Shown here: positions 39,801 to 54,600 of the stretch, in pieces
How positions within the stretch are numbered: the first letter of the stretch is position 1
Layout: every line of letters begins with the position of its first letter
DNA from: Panicum virgatum
Lineage: Eukaryota; Streptophyta; Magnoliopsida; Poales; Poaceae
Direction of reading: 5' to 3'
Assembly (NCBI RefSeq): GCF_016808335.1
Contig: NC_053140.1
Location: 33,508,885-33,572,884 of the forward strand
DNA: 64,000 nucleotides
The notes under the pieces: generated by a model
Database searches by the model: none
Seen by the model: only the letters and a program-made list of their open reading frames with translations
Told to the model about the DNA's origin: nothing
Position numbers and translations under genes: made by a program

Positions 39801-42800
39801 AAAACAAGCCGAACTAGTGCAAAAGTTCGTGCCACGAAGTCGCGTCGGAATTTTTTGCAATGAATGCACCCGATCCACGTTATAGGACACTAAACTGACG
39901 TGTCGGTGCGTTTCGTACTATTTGGGTGGATTTGGTACTGTTTGGTTGCCTTACGGAACTCGGTGCAAAACGGGACGAACTAGTGCAAAAGTTCGTGCCA
40001 CGAAGTCGCGTCGGAATTTTTCGCAACGAATGCACCCGATCCACCTTATAGGACACTAAACTGATGTTTTGGTGCATTCCACACTATTTGGGTGCATTTG
40101 AGACCGTTTGGTTGCCTTACGGAACTCGGTGCAAATCGGGCCGAACTTGTGCAAAAGTTCGTGCCACGAAGTCGCGTCGGAATTTTTCGCAACAAACGCA
40201 CACGATTCACCCGATTGGACCCTAAACGTATGTTTTGCTGTGTTTCGTACTATTTGGGTGCATTTGGGACCGTTTGGTTGCCTTACGAAACACGGTGCAA
40301 AACGGGCCGAACTAGTGCAAAAGTTCGTGCCACAAAGTCGCATAAGAATTTTTTGCAATGAATGCACCTGATCCACCTTATAGGACACTAAACTGACATT
40401 TTGGTGTGTTCCATACTATTTGGGTGCATTTGAGACTGTTTGGTTGCCTTACAAAACTCGGTGCAGAACGGGCCGAACTAGTGCAAATGTTCGTGCCACG
40501 AAGTCGCGTCGGAATTTTTCGCAAAAAACGCACCCGATCCACCCCATCGGACCCTAAACTGACATTTTGGTGCGTTTTGTACTATTTGGGTGCATTTGGG
40601 ACTGTTTGGTTGTCTTACGAAACTCGGTGCAAAACGGGCCAAACTAGTGCAAAAGTTCGTTCCACGAAGTCGCGTCGGAATTTTTTGCAACAAACGCACC
40701 CGATCCACCCCATTGGACCCTAAACTGACATTTTGCTGCGTTTCATACTATTTGAGTGCATTTAGGACTATTTGGTTGCCTTACCGAACTCGGTGCAAAA
40801 CAGGCGGAACTAATGCAAAAGTTCGTGCCACGATGTTGCATCGGAATTTTTCGCTATGAACGCACCCGATCCACCCCATTGGACCCTAAACTGATTAATT
40901 TGGTGCGTTTCGTACTATTTGGGTGCATTTGGGACCGTTCGATTGACTTACGGAATTCGGTGCAAAACTGGCCAAACTAGTGCGAAAGTTCGTGCCACAA
41001 AGTCGCATCGGAATTTTTCGCAACGAACGCAGCCGATGCACCCAATTGGACCCTAAATTGACGTTTTGGAGTGTTTCGTACTATTTGGGTGTATTTGGGA
41101 CCGTTTGGTTGCCTTACCAAACTCTGTGCAAAGCGGGCCGAACTAGTGCAAAAGTTCGTGCCACGAAGTCGCGTCGGAATTTTTCACAACAAACGCACCC
41201 GATCCACCCCATTGGACCCTAAACTGACGTTTTGCTGTGTTTCGTACTATTTGGGTGCATTTGGACCGTTTGCTTGCCTTACGAAACACGGTGCAAAACG
41301 GGCAGAACTAGTACAAAAGTTTGTGCCTCGAAGTCGCGTCAGAATTTTCGCAACGAACGCACCCGGTCCACCTAATAGGACACTAAACTAACGTTTTGGT
41401 GCGTTCTGTACTATTTGGGTACATTTGGGACCGTTTGGTTGCCTTACGGAACTCGGTGCAAAACGGGTAAAACTAGTGCAAAAGTTCGTGCCACGAAGTC
41501 GCGTCGGTATTTTTCGCAACGAACGCACCCGTTCCACCTTATAGGACACTAAACTAACGTTTTGCTGCGTTTCGTACTATTTGGGTGGATTTGGGACCAT
41601 TTGGTTGCCTTACGAAACTCGGAGCAAAACAGGCCGCACTAGTGCAAAAGTTTGTACCACGAAGTCGCGTCGGAATTTTTAGCAAGGAATGCACCCGATC
41701 CACCTTATAGGACACTAAACTGACGTTTTGGTGCGTTCGATACTATTTGGGTGCATTTGAGACCGTTTGGTTGCCTTACGAAACTTGGTATAAAACGGGC
41801 TGCACTAGTGCACAAGTGCGTGCCACGAAGTCGCATCGGGATTTTTCGCAATGAACACACCTGATCCACCTTATAGGACACTAAACTGACGTTTTGGTGC
41901 GTTTCGTACTATTTGGGTGGATTTGGGACCGTTTGGTTGCCTTACGGAACTCGGTGCATAACGGGCCGAACTAGTTCAAAAGTTCGTGCCATGAAGTCGC
42001 GTCGGAATATTTGGCAACGAACGCACCCGATCCACCTGATAGGACACTAAACTGACATTTTGCTGCGTTTCGTACTATTTGGGTGAATTTGGGACCGTTT
42101 GGTTGCCTTACGGAACTCGGTGCAAAACGGGCCGAACTAGTGTGAAACTTCATGCCACAAAGTCGCGTCGGAATTTTTCGCAACGAACGCAGCCGATCCA
42201 CACCATTGGACCCTAAATTGACATTTTGGTGTGTTTCGTGATATTTGGGTGTATTTAGGACCGTTTGGTTGCCTTACCGAACTCCATGCAAAACGGGCCG
42301 AACTAGTGCAAAAGTTCGTGCCACGAAGTCGCGTCGGAATTTTTCGCAACAAATGCACCCGATCCACTCCAGTGGACCCTAAACTGACGTTTTGGTGTGT
42401 TTCATTTTATTTGGGTGCATTTGGGACCGTTTGGTTGCCTTACAAAACACGGTGTAAAACAGGCCGAACTAGTGCAAAAGTTCGTGCCACGAAGTCGCGT
42501 CGAAATTTTTAGCTATGAACGCACCTGATCCACCACAATGGACCCTAAACTAACATTTTGCTGCGTTTTGTACTATTTGGGTGCATTTGGGACCGTTCGG
42601 TTGCCTTACGAAACTCGGTGCAAAACAGGCCGAACTAGTGCAAATGTTTGTAACACGAAGTCGCGTCGGAATTTTTCGCAACGAATGCACCCGATCCACC
42701 TTATAGGACACTAAACTAACGTTTTGGTGCGTTATGTACTATTTGGGTACATTTGGGACCGTTTGGTTGCCTTACGGAACTCGGTGCAAAACGGGCAAAA

Positions 42801-44183
42801 CTAGTGCAAAAGTTCGTGCCACGAAGTCGCGTCGGTATTTTTCGCAACGAACGCACCCGATCCACCTTATAGGACACTAAACTGACGTTTTGGTGCGTTT
42901 CGTACTATTTGGGTGGATTTGGTACCGTTTGGTTGCCTTACAGAACTCGGTGCAAAACGGGACGACCTAGTGCAAAAGTTCGTGCCACGAAGTTGCATCG
43001 GAATTTTTTGCAACGACTGCACCCGATCCACCTTATAGGACACTAAACTGACGTTTTGGTGCGTTCGATACTATTTGGGTGCATTTGAGACCGTTTGGTT
43101 GCCTTACTGAACTCGATGCAAATCAGGCCGAACTAGTGCAAAAGTTCGTGCCACGAAGCCGTGTCGGAATTTTTAGCCATGAATGCACCCGATCCACCCC
43201 AATGGACCCTAAACTAACGTTTTGCTGCGTTTTGTACTATTTGGGTGCATTTGGGACCGTTTGGTTGCCTTACGAAACTCGGAGCAAAACAGGCCGAACT
43301 AGTGCAAAAGTTTGTACCACGAAGTCGCGTCGGAATTTTTGGCAAGGAATGCACCCGATCCACCTTATAGGACACTAAACTGACGTTTTGGTGCAATCAA
43401 TACTATTTGGGTGCATTTGAGACCGTTTGGTTGACTTACGAATCTTGGTACAAAACAGGCCGCACTAGTGCACAAGTGCGTGCCACGAAGTTGCATCGGG
43501 ATTTTTCGCAATGAACACACCTGATCCACCTTATAGGACACTAAACTGACGTTTTGGTGCGTTTCGTACTATTTGGGTGGATTTGGGACCGTTTGGTTGC
43601 CTTACGGAACTCGGTGCATAACGGGCCGAACTAGTTCAAAAGTTTGTGCCATGAAGTCGCGTTGGAATTTTTGGCAACGAACGCACCCGATCCACCTTAT
43701 AGGACACTAAACTGACATTTTGCTGCGTTTCGTACTATTTGGGTGGATTTGGGACCGTTTGGTTGCCTTACGAAACTCGGTGCAAAACAGGCCGAACTAG
43801 TGCAAATGTTTGTGCCACGAAGTCGCGTCGGAATTTTTCACAATGAATGCACCCGATCCACCTTATAGGACACTAAACTGATGTTTTGGTACGTTCCACA
43901 CTATTTGGGTGGATTTGAGACTGTTTGGTTGCCTTACAAAACTCGGTGCAGAACGGGCCGAACTAGTGCAAAATTTCGTACCACAAAGTCGCGTCGGAAT
44001 TTTTCACAACGAACGCACCCGATCCACCCCATCGGACCCTAAACTGACATTTTGGTGTGTTTTGTACTATTTGGGTGCATTTGGGACTGTTTGGTTGTCT
44101 TACGAAACTCGGTGCAAAACGGGCCAAACAAGTGCAAAAGTTCGTGCCACGAAGTCGCGTCGGAATTTTTCGCAACAAACGCA
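36880..44183 (+). repeat. 44-monomer higher-order repeat, copy 1 (7,304 bp)
   Basis: Sequence from about 36,880 to 43,912 pairs with about 44,184 to 51,216 at an offset of 7,304 bp, exactly 44 x 166, falling to 7,303 after a one-base loss at about 46,264. Landmarks at 37,572 and 40,893 recur at 44,876 and 48,196. A distinctive three-base insertion, giving CCACCACC near 38,545-38,553, recurs near 45,851 and 54,311. The last 270 bp (43,915-44,183) instead resemble 37,130-37,370, marking a second junction. It overlaps the end of the 8,085-bp register. Confidence 0.88.
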
Positions 44184-47100
44184 CACGATCCACCCCATTG
44201 GACCCTAAACTGATGTTTTGCTGTGTTTCGTACTATTTGGGTGCATTTGGGACCGTTTGGTTGCCTTACGAAACACGGTGCAAAACGGGCCGAACTAGTG
44301 CAAAAGTTCGTGCCACAAAGTCGCATAAGAATTTTTCGCAATGAATGCACCCGAACCACCTTATAGGACACTAAACAGACATTTTCGTGTGTTCCATACT
44401 ATTTGGGTGCATTTGAGACTGTTTGGTTGCCTTACAAAACTCGGTGCAGAACGGGCCGAACTAGTGCAAAATTTCGTACCACGAAGTCGCGTCGGAATTT
44501 TTCACAACGAACGCACCCGATCCACCCCATCGGACCCTAAACTGACATTTTGGTGTGTTTTGTACTATTTGGGTGCATTTGGGACTGTTTGGTTGTCTTA
44601 CGAAACTCGGTGCAAAACGGGCCAAACTAGAGCAAAAGTTCGTGCCACGAAGTCGCGTCGGAATTTTTTGCAACAAACGCACCCGATCCACCCCATTGGA
44701 CCCTAAACTGACATTTTGCTGCGTTTCATACTATTTGAGTGCATTTAGGACTATTTGGTTGCCTTACCGAACTCGGTGCAAAACAGGCGGAACTAATGCA
44801 AAAGTTCGTGCCACGAAGTTGCATCGGAATTTTTCGCTATGAACTCACCCGATCCACCCCATTAGACCCTAAACTGATTAATTTGGTGCGTTTCGTACTA
44901 TTTGGGTGCATTTGGGATCGTTCGGTTGACTTACGGAATTCGGTGCAAAACTGGCCAAACTAGTGCGAAAGTTCGTGCCACGAAGTCGCATCGGAATTTT
45001 TCGCAACGAACGCAGCCGATCCACCCAATTGGACCCTAAATTGACGTTTTGGTGTGTTTCGTACTATTTGGGTGTATTTGGGACCGTTTGGTTGCCTTAC
45101 CAAACTCTGTGCAAAGCGGGCCGAACTAGTGCAAAAGTTCGTGCCACGAAGTCGCGTCGGAATTTTTCACAACAAACGCACCCGATCCACCCCATTGGAC
45201 CCTAAACTGACGTTTCGCTGTGTTTTGTACTATTTGGGTGCATTTGGACCATTTGGTTGCCTTACGAAACACGGTGCAAAACGGGCAGAACTAGTACAAA
45301 AGTTTGTGCCACGAAGTCGCGTCAGAATTTTCTCAACGAACGCACCTGGTCCACCTTATAGGACACTAAACTAACGTTTTGGTGCGTTCTGTACTATTTG
45401 GGTACATTTGGGACCGTTTGGTTGCCTTACGGAACTCGATGCAAAACGGGCAAAACTAGTGCAAAAGTTCGTGCCACGAAGTCGCGTCGGTATTTTTCGC
45501 AACGAACGCACCCGATCCACCTTATAGGACACTAAACTGACGTGTTGGTGCGTTTCGTACTATTTGGGTGCATTTGAGACCGTTTGGTTGCCTTACTGAA
45601 CTCGGTGCAAATCAGGCCGAACTAGTGCAAAAGTTCGTGCCACGAAGCCGTGTCGGAATTTTTAGCTATGAACGCACCCGATCCACCCCAATGGACCCTA
45701 AACTAACGTTTTGCTGCGTTTTGTACTATTTGGGTGCATTTGGGACCGTTTGGTTGCCTTACGAAACTCGGAGCAAAACAGGCCAAACTAGTGCAAAAGT
45801 TTGTACCACAAAGTCGCGTCGGAATTTTTGGCAAGGAATGCACCCGATCCACCACCTTATAGGACACTAAACTGACGTTTTGGTGCAATCAATACTATTT
45901 GGGTGCATTTGAGACCGTTTGGTTGACTTACGAATCTTGGTACAAAACGGGCCGCACTAGTGCACAAGTGCGTGCAACGAAGTCGCATCGGGATTTTTCG
46001 CAACGAACACACCTGATCCACCTTATAGGACACTAAACTAACGTTTTGATGCGCTTCGTACTATTTGGGTGGATTTGGGACCGTTTGGTTGCCTTACGGA
46101 ACTCGGTGCATAACGGGCCGAACTAGTTCAAAAGTTCGTGCCATGAAGTCGCGTCGGAATTTTTGGCAACGAACGCACCCGATCCACCTTATAGGACACT
46201 AAACTGACATTTTGCTGCATTTCGTACTATTTGGGTGGATTTGGGACCGTTTGGTTGCCTTACGAACTCGGTGCAAAACAGGCCGAACTAGTGCAAATGT
46301 TTGTGCCACGAAGTCGCGTCGGAATTTTTCGCAATGAATGCACCCGATCCACCTTATAGGACACTAAACTGATGTTTTGGTACGTTCCACACTATTTGGG
46401 TTGATTTGGGACCGTTTGGTTGCCTTACGGAACTCGGTGCATAACGGGCCGTACTAGTTCAAAAGTTCGTGCCATGAAGTCGCGTCGGAATTTTTGGCAA
46501 TGAACGCACCCGATCCACACTATAGGACACTAAACTGACATGTTGGTGCGTCTCGTACTATTTGGGTGGATTTGGTACCGCTTGGTTGCCTTACAGAACT
46601 CGGTGCAAAACGGGACGACCTAGTGCAAAAGTTCGTGCCACGAAGTCGCGTCGGAATTTTTCGTAACGAATGCACCCGATCCACCTTATAGGACACCAAA
46701 CTGACGTTTTGGTGTGTTCCATACTATTTGGGTGCATTTGAGACCGTTTGGTTGCCTTACGAAATTGGGTGCAAAACGGGCCGAACTAGTGCAAAAGTTT
46801 GTGCCACGAAGTCACGTCGGAATTTTTGCTACGAATGCACCCGATCCACCCCATTGGACCCTAAACTGATGTTTTGCTGTGTTTCGTACTATTTGGGTGC
46901 ATTTGGGACCGTTTGGTTGCCTTACGAAACACGGTGCAAAACGGGCCGAACTAGTGCAAAAGTTCGTGCCACGAAGTCGCATCGGAATTTTTCGCAACGA
47001 ATGCACCCGATCCACCTTATAGGACACCAAACTGACGTTTTGGTGTGTTCCACACTGTTTGGGTGCATTTGAGACCGTTTGGTTGCCTTACGAAACTCGG

Positions 47101-50100
47101 TGCAAAACAAGCCGAACTAGTGCAAAAGTTCGTGCCACGAAGTCGCGTCGGAATTTTTTGCAATGAATGCACCCGATCCACGTTATAGGACACTAAACTG
47201 ACGTGTCGGTGCGTTTCGTACTATTTGGGTGGATTTGGTACTGTTTGGTTGCCTTACGGAACTCGGTGCAAAACGGGACGAACTAGTGCAAAAGTTCGTG
47301 CCACGAAGTCGCGTCGGAATTTTTCGCAACGAATGCACCCGATCCACCTTATAGGACACTAAACTGATGTTTTGGTGCATTCCACACTATTTGGGTGCAT
47401 TTGAGACCGTTTGGTTGCCTTACGGAACTCGGTGCAAATCGGGCCGAACTTGTGCAAAAGTTCGTGCCACGAAGTCGCGTCGGAATTTTTCGCAACAAAC
47501 GCACACGATGCACCCGATTGGACCCTAAACGTATGTTTTGCTGTGTTTCGTACTATTTGGGTGCATTTGGGACCGTTTGGTTGCCTTACGAAACACGGTG
47601 CAAAACGGGCCGAACTAGTGCAAAAGTTCGTGCCACAAAGTCGCATAAGAATTTTTCGCAATGAATGCACCTGATCCACCTTATAGGACACTAAACTGAC
47701 ATTTTGGTGTGTTCCATACTATTTGGGTGCATTTGAGACTGTTTGGTTTCCTTACAAAACTCGGTGCAGAACGGGCCGAACTAGTGCAAATGTTCGTGCC
47801 ACGAAGTCGCGTCGGAATTTTTCGCAAAAAACGCACCCGATCCACCCCATCGGACCCTAAACTGACATTTTGGTGCGTTTTGTACTATTTGGGTGCATTT
47901 GGGACTGTTTGGTTGTCTTACGAAACTCGGTGCAAAACGGGCCAAACTAGTGCAAAAGTTCGTTCCACGAAGTCGCGTCGGAATTTTTTGCAACAAACGC
48001 ACCCGATCCACACCATTGGACCCTAAACTGACATTTTGCTGCGTTTCATACTATTTGAGTGCATTTAGGACTATTTGGTTGCCTTACCGAACTCGGTGCA
48101 AAACAGGCGGAACTAATGCAAAAGTTCGTGCCACGAAGTTGCATCGGAATTTTTCGCTATGAACGCACCCGATCCACCCCATTGGACCCTAAACTGATTA
48201 ATTTGGTGCGTTTCGTACTATTTGGGTGCATTTGGGACCGTTCGATTGACTTACGGAATTCGGTGCAAAACTGGCCAAACTAGTGCGAAAGTTCGTGCCA
48301 CAAAGTCGCATCGGAATTTTTCGCAACGAACGCAGCCGATGCACCCAATTGGACCCTAAATTGATGTTTTGGAGTGTTTCGTACTATTTGGGTGTATTTG
48401 GGACCGTTTGGTTGCCTTACCAAACTCTGTGCAAAGCGGGCCGAACTAGTGCAAAAGTTCGTGCCACGAAGTCGCGTCGGAATTTTTCACAACAAACGCA
48501 CCCGATCCACCCCATTGGACCCTAAACTGACGTTTTGCTGTGTTTCGTACTATTTGGGTGCATTTGGACCGTTTGCTTGCCTTACGAAACACGGTGCAAA
48601 ACGGGCAGAACTAGTACAAAAGTTTGTGCCACGAAGTCGCGTCAGAATTTTCACAACGAACGCACCCGGTCCACCTTATAGGACACTAAACTAACGTTTT
48701 GGTGCGTTATGTACTATTTGGGTACGTTTGGGACCGTTTGGTTGCCTTACGGAACTCGGTGCAAAACGGGTAAAACTAGTGCAAAAGTTCGTGCCACGAA
48801 GTCGCGTCGGTATTTTTCGCAATGAACGCACCCGATCCACCTTATAGGACACTAAACTAACGTTTTGCTGCGTTTCGTACTATTTGGGTGGATTTGGGAC
48901 CATTTGGTTGCCTTACGAAACTCGGAGCAAAACAGGCCGCACTAGTGCAAAAGTTCGTGCCACGAAGTCGCGTCGGAATTTTTCGTAACGAATGCACCCG
49001 ATCCACCTTATAGGACACTAAACTGGCGTTTTGGTGCGTTCGATACTATTTGGGTGCATTTGAGACCGTTTGGTTGCCTTACGAAACTTGGTATAAAACG
49101 GGCCGCACTAGTGCACAAGTGCGTGCCACGAAGTCGCATCGGGATTTTTCGCAACGAACACACCTGATCCACCTTATAGGACACTAAACTGACGTTTTGG
49201 TGCGTTTCGTACTATTTGGGTGGATTTGGGACCGTTTGGTTGCCTTACGGAACTCGGTGCATAACGGGCCGAACTAGTTCAAAAGTTCGTGCCATGAAGT
49301 CGCGTCGGAATATTTGGCAACGAACGCACCCGATCCACCTTATAGGACACTAAACTGACATTTTGCTGCGTTTCGTACTATTTGGGTGAATTTGGGACCG
49401 TTTGGTTGCCTTACGGAACTCGGTGCAAAACGGGCCGAACTAGTGTGAAACTTCGTGCCACAAAGTCGCGTCGGAATTTTTCGCAACGAACGCAGCCGAT
49501 CCACACCATTGGACCCTAAATTGACATTTTGGTGTGTTTCGTGATATTTGGGTGTATTTAGGACCGTTTGGTTGCCTTACCGAACTCCATGCAAAACGGG
49601 CCGAACTAGTGCAAAAGTTCGTGCCACGAAGTCGCGTCGGAATTTTTCGCAACAAATGCACCCGATCCACTCCAGTGGACCCTAAACTGACATTTTGGTG
49701 TGTTTCATTTTATTTGGGTGCATTTGGGACCGTTTGGTTGCCTTACAAAACACGGTGTAAAACAGGCCGAACTAGTGCAAAAGTTCGTGCCACGAAGTCG
49801 CGTCGAAATTTTTAGCTATGAACGCACCTGATCCCCCACAATGGACCCTAAACTAACGTTTTGCTGCGTTTTGTACTATTTGGGTGCATTTGGGACCGTT
49901 CGGTGGCCTTACGAAACTCGGTGCAAAACAGGCCGAACTAGTGCAAATGTTTGTAACACGAAGTCGCGTCGGAATTTTTCGCAACGAATGCACCCGATCC
50001 ACCTTATAGGACACTAAACTATCGTTTTGGTGCGTTATGTACTATTTGGGTACATTTGGGACCGTTTGGTTGCCTTACGGAACTCGGTGCAAAACGGGCA

Positions 50101-51100
50101 AAACTAGTGCAAAAGTTCGTGCCACGAAGTCGCGTCGGTATTTTTCGCAACGAACGCACCCGATCCACCTTATAGGACACTAAACTGATGTGTTGGTGCG
50201 TTTCGTACTATTTGGGTGGATTTGGTACCGTTTGGTTGCCTTACAAAACTCGGTGCAAAACGGGACGACCTAGTGCAAAAGTTCGTGCCACGAAGTTGCA
50301 TCGGAATTTTTTGCAACGACTGCACCCGATCCACCTTATAGGACACTAAATTGACGTTTTGGTGCGTTCGATACTATTTGGGTGCATTTGAGACCGTTTG
50401 GTTGCCTTACTGAACTCGGTGCAAATCAGGCCGAACTAGTGCAAAAGTTCGTGCCACGAAGCCGTGTCGGAATTTTTAGCTATGAATGCACCCGATCCAC
50501 CCCAATGGACCCTAAACTAACGTTTTGCAGCGTTTTGTACTATTTGGGTGCATTTGGGACCGTTTGGTTGCCTTACGAAACTCGGAGCAAAACAGGCCGA
50601 ACTAGTGCAAAAGTTTGTACCACGAAGTCGCGTCGGAATTTTTGGCAAGGAATGCACCCGATCCACCTTATAGGACACTAAACTGATGTTTTGGTGCAAT
50701 CAATACTATTTGGGTGCATTTGAGACCGTTTGGTTGACTTACAAATCTTGGTACAAAACAGGCCCACTAGTGCACAAGTGCGTGCCACGAAGTTGCATCG
50801 GGATTTTTCGCAATGAACACACCTGATCCACCTTATAGGACACTAAACTGACGTTTTGGTGCGTTTCGTACTATTTGGGTGGATTTGGGACCGTTTGGTT
50901 GCCTTACGGAACTCGGTGCATAACGGGCCGAACTAGTTCAAAAGTTCGTGCCATGAAGTCGCGTCGGAATTTTTGGCAACGAACGCACCCGATCCACCTT
51001 ATAGGACACTAAACTGACATTTTGCTGCGTTTCGTACTATTTGGGTGGATTTGGGACCGTTTGGTTGCCTTACGAAACTCGGTGCAAAACAGGCCGAACT
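44184..51100 (+). repeat. 44-monomer higher-order repeat, copy 2
   Basis: Partner of 36,880-43,912. Diagnostic differences from copy 1 include T in place of A in GCATT-GGACC (45,240 region against 37,941), CGAAGTTGC at 48,135 against CGATGTTGC at 40,841, GATCCCCC at about 49,829 against GATCCACC, and AACTATCG at about 50,025 against AACTAACG. These sites allow the third copy (51,640-59,675) to be assigned to one parent or the other along its length. Confidence 0.88.
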
Positions 51101-51640
51101 AGTGCAAATGTTTGTGCCACGAAGTCGCGTCAGAATTTTTCGCAATGAATGCACCCGATCCACCTTATAGGACACTAAACTGATGTTTTGGTACGTTCCA
51201 CACTATTTGGGTGGATTTGGGACCGTTTGGTTGCCTTACGGAACTCGATGCATAACGGGCCGAACTAGTTCAAAAGTTCGTGCCATGAAGTCGCGTCGGA
51301 ATTTTTGGCAACGAACGCACCCGATCCACCTTATAGGACACTAAACTGACATTTTGCAGTGTTTCGTACTATTTGGGTGGATTTGGGACCGTTTGGTTGC
51401 CTTACGGAACTCGGTGCAAAACGGGTCGAACTAGTGTGAATGTTCGTGCCACAAAGTCGCGTCGGAATTTTTCGCAACGAACGCTGCCGATCCACCCCAT
51501 TGGACCCTAAATTGACATTTTGGTGTGTTTCGTGATATTTGGGTGTATTTGGGACCGTTTGGTTGCCTTACCGAACTCCATGCAAAACGGGCCGAACTAG
51601 TGCAAAAGTTCGTGCCACGAAGTCGCATCGGAATTTTTTG
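51100..51640 (+). repeat. Chimeric joint with monomers from the 8,085-bp unit
   Basis: Between about 51,075 and 51,130 the best match leaves the 44-monomer register and becomes the part of the 8,085-bp unit near 33,330-33,860 (offset 17,772), with shared variants such as CAGAATTTTTCGCAATG and GGAACTCGATGCATAACGGG. At 51,625-51,645, inside TCGGAATTTTTTGCAACG, it jumps to the sequence near 35,870 (offset 15,766). The two offsets differ by 2,006 bp, which is 12 monomers plus the 15 extra bases of the 181-bp monomer, less one. Confidence 0.85.
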
Positions 51641-54600
51641 CAACGAACGTAGCCGATCCACCCAATTGGACCCTAAATTGATGTTTTGGTGTGTTTCGTA
51701 CTATTTGGGTGTATTTGGGACCGTTTGGTTGCCTTACCAAACTCTGTGCAAAACGGGCCGAACTAGTGCAAAAGTTCGTGCCACGAAGTCGCGTCTGAAT
51801 TTTTCGCAACAAACGCACCCGATCCACCCCATTGGACCCTAAACTGACGTTTTGCTGTGTTTCATACTATTTGGGTGCATTTGGGACCGTTTGGTTGCCT
51901 TACGAAACACTGTGCAAAACGGGCCAAACTAGTGCAAAAGTTCGTGCCACGAAGTCGTGTCGGAATTTTTCGCAACGAATGCACCTGATCCACCTTATAG
52001 GACACTAAACTGACGTTTTGGTGCGTTCCGTACTATTTGGGTGCATTTGGGACCGTTTGGTTGCCTTACGAAATTGGGTGCCAAACGGGCCGAACTAGTG
52101 CAAAAGTTTGTGCCACGAAGTCACGTCGGAATTTTTGCAACGCATGCACCCGATCCACCCCATTGGACCCTAAACTGACGTCTTCCTGTGTTTCGTACTA
52201 TTTGGGTGCATTTGGGACCGTTTGTTTGCCTTACGAAACACGGTGCAAAACGGGCCGAACTAGTGCAAAAGTTCGTGCCACGAAGTCGCGTCGGAATTTT
52301 TTGCAATGAATGCACCCGATCCACCTTATAGGACACTAAACTGACGTGTTGGTGCATTTCGTACTATTTGGGTGGATTTGGTACTGTTTGGTTGCCTTAC
52401 GGAACTCGGTGCAAAACGGGACGAACTAGTGCAAAAGTTCGTTCCACGAAGTCGCGTCGGAATTTTTCGCAACGAATGCACCCGATCCACCTTATAGGAC
52501 ACTAAACTGATGTTTTGGTGCATTCCACACTATTTGGGTGCATTTGAGACCGTTTGGTTGCCTTACGGAACTCGGTGCATATCGGGCCGAACTTGTGCAA
52601 AAGTTCGTGCCACGAAGTCGCGTCGGAATTTTTCGCTAAAACGCACACGATCCACCCCATTGGACCCTAAACTGATGTTTTGCTGTGTTTCGTACTATTT
52701 GGGTGCATTTGGGACCGTTTGGTTGCCTTACGAAACACGGTGCAAAACGGGCCGAACTAGTGCAAAAGTTCGTGCCACAAAGTCGCATAAGAATTTTTCG
52801 CAATGAATGCACCCGATCCACCTTATAGGACACTAAACAGACATTTTGGTGTGTTCCATACTATTTGGGTGCATTTGAGACTGTTTGGTTGCCTTACAAA
52901 ACTCGGTGCAGAACGGGCCGAACTAGTGCAAAATTTCGTACCACGAAGTCGCGTCAAAATTTTTCACAACGAATGCACCCGATCCACCCCATCGGACCCT
53001 AAACTGACATTTTGGTGTGTTTTGTACTATTTGGGTGCATTTGGGACTGTTTGGTTGTCTTACGAAACTCGGTGCAAAACGGGCCAAACTAGTGCAAAAG
53101 TTCGTGCCACGAAGTCGCGTCGGAATTTTTTGCAACAAACGCACCCGATCCACCCCATTGGACCCTAAACTGACATTTTGCTGCGTTTCATACTATTTGA
53201 GTGCATTTAGGACTATTTGGTTGCCTTACCGAACTCGGTGCAAAACAGGCGGAACTAATGCAAAAGTTCGTGCCACGAAGTTGCATCGGAATTTTTCGCT
53301 ATGAACTCACCCGATCCACCCCATTGGACCCTAAACTGATTAATTTGGTGCGTTTCGTACTATTTGGGTGCATTTGGGACCGTTCGGTTGACTTACGGAA
53401 TTCGGTGCAAAACTGGCCAAACTAGTGCGAAAGTTCGTGCCACGAAGTCGCATCGGAATTTTTCGCAACGAACGCAGCCGATCCACCCAATTGGACCCTA
53501 AATTGACGTTTTGGTGTGTTTCGTACTATTTGGGTGTATTTGGGACCGTTTGGTTGCCTTACCAAACTCTGTGCAAAGCGGGCCGAACTAGTGCAAAAGT
53601 TCGTGCCACGAAGTCGCGTCGGAATTTTTCACAACAAACGCACCCGATCCACCCCATTGGACCCTAAACTGACGTTTCGCTGTGTTTTGTACTATTTGGG
53701 TGCATTAGGACCATTTGGTTGCCTTACGAAACACGGTGCAAAACGGGCAGAACTAGTACAAAAGTTTGTGCCACGAAGTCGCGTCAGAATTTTCTCAACG
53801 AACGCACCTGGTCCACCTTATAGGACACTAAACTAACGTTTTGGTGCGTTCTGTACTATTTGGGTACATTTGGGACCGTTTGGTTGCCTTACGGAACTCG
53901 GTGCAAAACGGGCAAAACTAGTGCAAAAGTTCGTGCCACGAAGTCGCGTCGGTATTTTTCGCAACGAACGCACCCGATCCACCTTATTGGACACTAAACT
54001 GACGTGTTGGTGCGTTTCGTACTATTTGGGTGCATTTGAGACCGTTTGGTTGCCTTACTGAACTCGGTGCAAATCAGGCCGAACTAGTGCAAAAGTTCGT
54101 ACCACGAAGCCGTGTCGGAATTTTTAGCTATGAACGCACCCGATCCACCCCAATGGACCTTAAACTAACGTTTTGCTGCGTTTTGTACTATTTGGGTGCA
54201 TTTGGGACCGTTTGGTTGCCTTACGAAACTCGGAGCAAAACAGGCCGAACTAGTGCAAAAGTTTGTACCACGAAGTCGCGTCGGAATTTTTGGCAAGGAA
54301 TGCACCCGATCCACCACCTTATAGGACACTAAACTGACGTTTTGGTGCAATCAATACTATTTGGGTGCATTTGAGACCGTTTGGTTGACTTACGAATCTT
54401 GGTACAAAACGGGCCGCACTAGTGCACAAGTGCGTGCCACGAAGTCGCATCAGGATTTTTCGCAACGAACACACCTGATCCACCTTATAGGACACTAAAC
54501 TGACGTTTTGGTGCGCTTCGTACTATTTGGGTGGATTTGGGACCGTTTGGTTGCCTTACGGAACTCGGTGCATAACGGGCCGAACTAGTTCAAAAGTTCG

